Assembly (NCBI RefSeq): GCF_000524195.1
Contig: NW_020170397.1
Span: forward strand, 352,012-379,658
Length of the DNA stretch: 27,647 nucleotides
Reading direction: 5' to 3'
DNA from: Echinococcus granulosus
Lineage: Eukaryota > Platyhelminthes > Cestoda > Cyclophyllidea > Taeniidae
Positions 21,717 through 27,647 of this stretch are shown piece after piece; the stretch's first letter is position 1; each line of letters begins with the position of its first letter. Under the pieces are notes generated by a model, which was given only the letters and a program-made list of their open reading frames with translations, was not told where the DNA came from and searched no databases. Both the position numbers and the translations under genes were made by a program.

Positions 21717-21924
21717 CATGTACTCAATTTTTCCCACATGGAAATTTATTCTTTTCTTCTCCCGTTTGTTTGTTTCAATTGTTTCCCTTTATTTTCACTT
21801 CTAACATCGCCTTTCCTGTGTACTACGCGATGTCTCCAATAGACGAACGGATGGAAGTAGACAGGAGGGAAAAGAGCCTGACGTTCTGCTTTTAATGTTG
21901 AATGTTCGCATTTGACAAGAAGAT

Positions 21925-22625
21925 GCGAATTTTGGAAGAGAAGTTTAGCTTTGAAGCCATTGCTCTAGCCGCAGTCCCGCTCATTTCCATTTCTACCGCA
22001 CTTCCACCTCCTGGATTGCCATCCCACATGTGATTGTCTACTATAGCTAAGAAGGCGTGACAGTCATCAATTTGGGAAGAGCATGAAGGTAGAGATGAGG
22101 ACGAGGAGGGGGAACGAGGTAGCATCTCCCTCATTGCCTCTGTTCCTCCCATCCTAACCGCTTTGAAGTCGTATCGAGTAGCTATACCTCAATGGTGTCT
22201 CCTGCTTGGCTTCCAGCAAGTGAGCAGTTGTGTCTACGACACACTGCATATATATTCTGATGGCAACGAGTAGGTGTGTGGCTTAGAAGTGTGGATTTGT
22301 GTAGTGCGTGGAAGGTTTGCCGACAATTAGTGCTATGCCAGAATACAATGCCAATTTTTCATCACTGTACAGTTGGCTGGCTAGGCAGTCAGTCAAACAA
22401 GCAAACAGTCTGCGTTTCTACAGTGTACGTGAAGAAAGCGAAGATGTGATTGCCTGTCATCGGTGAACTCACTTGTGAACACTCGGCACAGTAGCTTAGC
22501 TTCCACCACCTCCCTGATCCACACAGCCGGAAACGGATACCTCCAGAAACGTTGGGCTCCACTGATTTGCCCCATCAGAGACACCTGGTTGTCTGTTCTC
22601 GTGAAGGTTAGAATGTCCTCCCAAA
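21925..22625 (+). repeat. Dispersed repeat family 1, copy D (long)
   Basis: Inverted partner of copy C. The core CATGTGATTGTCTACT is at 22027-22042, preceded by CTTCCACCTCCTGG and followed by AGGTAGCATCTCCCT and the blocks listed for copy C. The two copies enclose the last GST exon. Confidence 0.8.
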
Positions 22626-23372
22626 CATGGTACATTCGTGTTGGAGTGGTTCATCATAAAATCACCCTCACCAGCTGCCAGACATAAAGGGTGCCGGGAA
22701 GTTCATTTCAGTGGCGTTGTAATCGAGTTAAAGGCGGCTTGTATAACCGACAATCTGGAATGATGTCAGATATGTTCTAGCGAAGAAACAATAAACAGCT
22801 TCTCCGTCAACATTCTATGATACATGTTCCTGTCGACTGCAGGAAGTTTTTGCAACGAGGTCACATCGATAACTGCGTCAACTTCTTTGGTCATTCCATT
22901 AATCCTTCTCCTCCTCCTCGATTGCGGTTGAATCACATGTTGAATGTTTTTTCTCCTCAAAGAAACACCAATTGCATTCCCAAAATGGATGCCGCTCGTA
23001 ATTTTCACCTCCGTGTCGCTTTTCCTATTGAAATGCAAAATCATGCAAGCATTTTTGGACACCTGGTTCCATTAGGGGTCTGAAGTTCTCTCACGCCTTG
23101 TTTTCCTTTCATTTACAAGGAATGGCCATTAGAATATCTCCCTCCTTTGTTTTCTTTTGCCCTTCGACTGCTCAAACTGGCTCTCCACAGGCGGTTCTTT
23201 TTTGCCAGCTTATTTTCTGCTTGAATTCAAAAATTCGTTTTGTTACTCCAGCAAAACTGTTTTTTTTTCTGTTCAAGAGTACCACCTTGGTCGTTAGCTC
23301 CGCCCATTCGTACACTAATGGACTGGTGTCTAATGTCCCCTAATGCATTTTGTTTTTACAATCTGAAAATCA
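22626..23372. other. Intergenic region without supported genes
   Basis: Short open frames on both strands with no recognisable domains. The region is bounded on the right by the AATAAA of the minus-strand exon at 23433-23630. Confidence 0.45.
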
Positions 23373-23373
23373 C

Positions 23374-23379
23374 TTTATT
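23374..23379 (-). terminator. Candidate polyadenylation signal, minus strand
   Basis: AATAAA on the minus strand about 55 nt beyond the stop codon of the minus-strand exon at 23433-23630. The position suits a short 3' UTR. Confidence 0.45.
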
Positions 23380-23432
23380 ACTCTACCTCTACGCAAAACA
23401 AAAGTAACAGAGGAAATGACAACCCATTTAGG

Positions 23433-23630
23433 CTAAACGCAAGTCTCCCTGGACGGTGCTGGTGGCCTCAAGGCGTCCACATGACCTGGGATTTTGTTGC
23501 CTTCGCCCATGGCCGAGAGTAGACCAACCGGGTGTCTTTCGACAACACGTCTGGGGTCGTCGTCTTGTTGTTGATGACGATGATACAGACCCTTCTCATC
23601 AATCCACCCTTCTCGTTCTTGCTCATTCAC
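23433..23630 (-). CDS. Candidate 3' terminal exon of an unknown minus-strand gene
   Basis: After an acceptor (GCATTGCCACAG) the minus strand reads 65 codons in phase 0 to TAG. The piece has protein-like composition: VNEQEREGWIDEKGLYHRH, a Gln/Asp run, then ERHPVGLLSAMGEGNKIPGH and a proline-containing end closing with ETCV. A near AATAAA supports a last exon. The upstream exons would lie to the right; one phase-compatible candidate is at 24565-24677. The plus strand is also open here, but less convincingly. I do not recognise the family. Confidence 0.42.
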   Translation of the reverse strand: MNEQEREGWIDEKGLYHRHQQQDDDPRRVVERHPVGLLSAMGEGNKIPGHVDALRPPAPSRETCV

Positions 23631-23654
23631 CTGTGGCAATGCCGGATCAAACAA

Positions 23655-24683
23655 GTGAGTTCAAAAGGTTAAATATCGGCTAACACAGAATATCGCAAGC
23701 CTTGAAGGAGTGATGAGATGGTCGGTAATGAAAATAGGGAGATCAAACGGTTGCCTTGGCGTCATAGCTACTTATGGCAATATGAAACCTGGGAGTGTGG
23801 GCGAGTTAGGCACTAAATGACAAGGTCTATGTGGAGGAAAGATCAAATTGTGACCTTGACATCGTAGACGTCTATCATCTATCTCCTCATAGTAATCCTG
23901 AATAGCGGGGTCTGGAAGCTAGAAGTGAATTTGAATGTTGAATAACTTCCGCTATTTCCTGAGCTGCAAGTGAGTGTAGGAGCTACATTGTGACTTTGAA
24001 GTCATGGGTGTCCAGCAGCGTAGTCAACGTTGACAGGGCTCCAAACCACCGTCTTAGAGGCCAAATTGTGTATGACTCGCAGGACCTCCGCAAAAAGTGG
24101 GGACATGAATGTAGATCCTCTATTTTTCAATTCCAGATTGCGCTGGAGTTCCTTTTCTACTACCGGGAATCGAAAAGGAGGTTCAGGGTGACATCTCGTG
24201 TCTTATGCCCGGTTGCAGATATGCTACTGTCTCGTTTCTGGAGGCCAAGTCATTGTAAGTGGATGAATGGATGGATGCTGAAGTGGGGAGAGCACTTTAC
24301 CTTCCTGATTTTGGACGGTGCTATAGGTGTCACGACTACATTCTAAGGTTCTAGACGCTTATGACCAGATTGGTTACGTCACCCCTACTGGCAGCAGACG
24401 ACATGAGCCAGTTCTTAATACTTCCTGCATTTATGGTGACGATCCTCTCGACAACACTCTGAACGTAGGGGTTCATGATGTCGTTTCACTTCTGTACAAC
24501 ATCTTGTCTCTAGAAGTAAACAATCCAGTCCCAGCCATCACGTTTCTATTTCGCTTTTCCTTACCAATTTGTCCCCCCTCCCCTGATTGCACGATGGCGT
24601 AGAAGCGGAAATTCGCTCCTTCAGTTTCAGGAAAGCTCTTACCAAAGCCAATCGCTTAAATTGTTGTATCTTTTTGCCTATAG
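23655..24683. other. Region before the first recognised PIGQ exon
   Basis: This should contain the 5' exons of PIGQ, but none could be fixed. A strong donor (ATTGTAAGT, cut after 24254) with an open frame from about 24136 (after TTTTCAATTCCAG) is the best candidate. In the phase that fits the next acceptor it reads around CLMPGCRYATVSFLEAKS. The minus strand also has exon-like pieces, so strand and use are unresolved. Confidence 0.35.
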
Positions 24684-27098
24684 AAATTGGCCATTCTGCT
24701 CCACGGATGAATCTTTTAATTCACCATTCTATCCGTCTACCAAATCTGCCGCTTTCGCGACGCTCTGGATTACCTTCGATGCCAGGAGTCTCCTTCCGGG
24801 TCTTCACTCAATCAGTTGTAACGGGATCACGACTTTGCGGAATCGAATCGGTGATCTCCCCTTCCTCTTAGTTCAAAATCTCTCACTGGAACCTCCTCCT
24901 CCTCGTTATTCCGCAAATCCTCCCGATCCACCTCCTCCACAAACCCTTTCCTCGCCAGGATCGTGGAGTTCCATCAAGTACGTTTTTCGACCCTTACCCT
25001 CTGCGCGGTTCCTGATAATTTACTCTGCGTCCTTTCCTTCAGATCATGGGTTGTCAAAGCGTCCAACCAAAGCTACACTCTTCATCTTCTTGGTCGATAT
25101 TTCACTAGTCGTAAAACGACCCTTCCAACACTTCTTATTCTATCTTTTGCTCTTCAATTGATTCTATGTCTTTTACTTGCCTTGGTATTTCATCTTCTCG
25201 CCTTTTCGCCCTCTTCTCAACGGCTTTGTCACACCTATAGCCAATCTATGAATCAACTTACCCTCCTTTTACGGTCTCTCCGCTCCAAGAACATTTCCCA
25301 CTCCAACGGAAGTTGTCTAGTTCTGCATCACCTCAACAAGAATTCAAGAATTTGTTACGCTGCGGAGGGACCCAGCCAGCAAAAGCCTACAGACGTGCTG
25401 AATTCTTTCGCAGCGCTAGCATTAGACTCTCTTCAACATGGCTGCGTCTCCGAATTTGTTGCATCTTCAAGTGATTACTTTGCTTCGGAATTGAATCGTC
25501 TCCTCATTTGGTTGGGCTCCTCCGAGCCTGCTGGCTGGAAGATAAACCGAAATCTCTCTCTTCTCATGAGTCGATTCTTCATCTCCCACGTTGCTGCATG
25601 GCGCGTCTACGTCCACTTCCTTATTCATATCTCCTCCAGTACCATTTACTGGATCTATTATATCTTTGTCGTTACTCTTCACGTTAAATACTTCCATCTC
25701 ATTGTCTTTCTTCTCTCTGAAGCCTTTCTGGAGGTTTATTTGAACCGTGATAACTGGAGAAACAATCTTGTAGATCTCTTCTCTTCCTCTGTCCGACTAG
25801 CTGCTGCGTTAGTAATCTGCTTCTGCTTGGACCTTCTGGTTCTGGCAACTCTACATCTCTCCTGTTTCTACGTTTATACCGTTCGGTAGGTAGTTTGAAT
25901 TCGAGGAAGCATTTCGGCTTCGTAGACTTTTTAGGGTTCAACTTCTTGCTGTTGCCGCAAGCTGGAGGCTATGTCGATCGGGTTCAAAGTGGAATCCCCT
26001 ACGGGGTCGTGTTGACTCAATTCCCCAGAATGACGACATCCCACCAGTGGTGGCTAGTGCGGTTCTAGTGTCTGAGGAAATGGAAGGCGAAGAGGAGAGC
26101 GTTGAAAATGCTCCTATGCCTTCCAGCCAGTCGCGACATCTGGATCGGGTGTTTGTGGCGACATTTCTTGGAGTTGCGACGGGACTGTGCTTGCTACCAA
26201 CAACGGTGGCTTTCTATGCTACATTTTCTGTGGTGAGTTTGCAAGCTGCCAACATTTTGGAAACATACCGCATTCATCATCAGCGTCACGTATGTGTGAC
26301 GCCCAGATTTTTGTACTTGAGTCAGTTGATGATAACTGTAGTTGCACCAAGTGGAGTGTCACAAACAGGTTGACTGAGTTCTAGATTCAACTATTTACAT
26401 CCGTTTCTAGTTTGATAGGTCGATTAGGCAGCGTAATTGTCAATTTTGCAGTAGAAAAGTAGAATATCCGTGCCGTAGTGTTCAATTTTCCTCCAAGACA
26501 GTCTACCTAGCAGTGAACACGTTGAATGCGTACGGATTAATTGCTCGGATTTTCTCTCTAGATCTACATTGTCCTGGTCTGTGTGAAAGCCATTCTTACT
26601 CGTATTGTCTGTGTAATTCTGGCGTTTCCGCTTGGAGCCGTCGTTTCTTGGAGTCTGGATAACGCGTCTACTCGAAGTAATTTCATTATTTCCTCCTGAG
26701 TGGAAGCTAACTTGCCATTCGGCAGTCCTCGGCTATCGAATGGCATGGCTAGCCTTCCGTAGTGTTTGTAAAAGCCTGTTTTTCCTTTGTGCCTACTTCT
26801 TTCTCCCCAATTAGCTAACCTCGTTATCACAACACCAATTCTGGATTCTGTTCGTGTTCCATTTCTTTCTATGGAGGTAAGGTGTATGTGTCTGTATGCT
26901 GCTTATCTATGCGTGCGGGAAGTGCTATGCTTGTTTCTTTTTTATACCTTTCAGTTGGTTAGAGGAAGTCTGAGAGATACTGTGAAACGGCATTCCCTAT
27001 TTGACACGGAGAAATTGTTTGGAAAGCGATACACTGTGGGCACGGTGCTAAAAAGACTCGTTTGTGCCAATCTGCTTTACCCCCTATCGGAGGACTGA
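24684..27098 (+). CDS. PIGQ/GPI1, GPI-GlcNAc transferase subunit (5' end unresolved)
   Basis: Exons 24684-24977, 25043-25885, 25935-26232, 26562-26676, 26815-26876 and 26955-27098 join in phase to 584 visible residues. PIGQ is a multi-span ER membrane subunit of the complex that adds GlcNAc to phosphatidylinositol, the first step of GPI-anchor synthesis; it stabilises the complex. Family marks are clear: EPAGWKINRNLSLLMSRFF followed by membrane segments, the CFYVYTVR turn, WRLCRSGSKWNPLRGRVDS, then LCLLPTTVAFYATFSVV and a short family-like C-terminus with VGTVLKRL and NLLYPL. The hydrophobic segment before (TLLILSFALQLILCLLLAL) is the first of several membrane helices. The exon at 24684 is Pro-rich, weakly conserved and rests on a 65-nt intron model. 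An acidic insert (EEMEGEEESVEN) lies in a cytosolic or lumenal loop. The start codon is not identified. Confidence 0.85.
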
Positions 27099-27647
27099 TT
27101 TTTTTGCAGGCTGTTTTTTCTGTTTTGCCGTAGAAGTTTCCAGTAAAGGTGTTCCGCAGGCGAGGGCGGGTTTCGGGAAAATCCGGGGGAGGGGGTACTC
27201 CGTGTTTTGGCTTTGCAGGTATCGAGGTCGTTTTTTGGGATGGGGAGTGGGGTTGATGGGGGGTTTCGAACTGCGGTGGTAAGGTTGGCCTAGGCAGACT
27301 TCTGGAGGATTCGAGGTCACCCAGGGTGGGTCCGTCTTCTGTATCACAACTCCTGGGGCTGCTTGGCATTCTGATTAGCCTTTCGAGGATGTAGCTAACC
27401 GTAAATCCGATACGGAGTTGCTGAATGTATGAGTCAGAACCCGGTAATTGTGGCTTAATGACACAAAAAAGTCAGGAGGGTTTCGTGAGTTTTTGCGTTA
27501 TACATCTATTGCCAGTGTAGAGCGAGACTCACAGGTCTCCTCTTCCCTGTTCCTGGTGCTCTTAGAACAACCCCGGTTGATTTAATTTCGACATATTTTT
27601 AAGGAAGAAATGGAGAACAAGTACAAAGTTCGGGGAGGGGAGGAACC
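27099..27647. other. 3' flank of PIGQ, G-rich
   Basis: No gene is supported. The first 250 bp are strongly G-rich on the plus strand with a potential G-quadruplex at 27237-27263. I found no canonical AATAAA before the window ends. Minus-strand open frames here are proline-rich translations of the G-rich DNA. Confidence 0.5.

Noticed and set aside
24327..24602. 91-codon plus-strand open frame before PIGQ
   Set aside because: No donor in the phase needed to join the exon at 24684, and no similarity to PIGQ that I can recall.
24963..25042. N-terminal extension of the large PIGQ exon as an unspliced open frame
   Set aside because: A 65-nt intron with good GTACGT and CCTTCAG ends covers most of it, and splicing gives a longer continuous protein.
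26959..27369. 136-codon minus-strand proline-rich open frame
   Set aside because: It is the complement of the last PIGQ exon and of G-rich 3' DNA.
1..27647. tRNA genes, CRISPR arrays, operons or prokaryotic signals
   Set aside because: No cloverleaf with B-box-like sequence, no regular spaced repeats, and the genes are split by introns, so bacterial feature types do not apply.

Overview
The window is eukaryotic nuclear DNA with spliced genes, long introns and dispersed old repeats. Short introns (37, 40, 49, 65, 67, 68, 75 and 78 nt) sit beside kilobase introns, the base composition is moderate, and the proteins are animal-type. Together these suggest a flatworm, most likely a tapeworm (cestode). 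That placement is inference, because no marker gene is present.

Three conserved genes could be rebuilt exon by exon with consistent splice phases. (1) 14697-16376, minus strand: a complete six-exon THOC3 (WD40 subunit of the THO/TREX mRNA export complex, 339 aa). (2) 16944-21514, plus strand: a five-exon omega-like glutathione transferase of 237 aa with a CPFC active site. It is divergent from THOC3 across 567 bp. (3) 24684-27098, plus strand: most of PIGQ/GPI1, a subunit of the GPI-GlcNAc transferase of the ER; its N-terminus is unresolved.

The left third (1007 to about 13000, plus) holds the 3' part of an unrecognised single-pass membrane protein: a membrane-spanning exon, a 504-nt exon, a 5.8-kb intron, and a large exon coding for a low-complexity His/Gln/Ser-rich cytoplasmic tail. 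That exon contains a strong internal donor. Three downstream candidate exons (9443, 10105, 12855) all have matching phase. Two of them end in related sequence around the motif YEYEA, so the gene may have alternative, duplicated C-termini.

A minus-strand 3' terminal exon of an unknown gene lies at 23433-23630 with its own AATAAA.

Between the genes is mostly old repeat material: one dispersed family with at least four recognisable copies (about 361-640, 9150-9420, 18900-19570, 21925-22625), a second family with two copies in the long intron (2202-2462, 6242-6466), and degenerate ATCC/GGAT-type tracts. Copies of the first family form inverted pairs around exons. No tRNA, rRNA, CRISPR array or intact transposase or reverse transcriptase was seen. 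The three conserved genes do not form one pathway; their proximity looks incidental.
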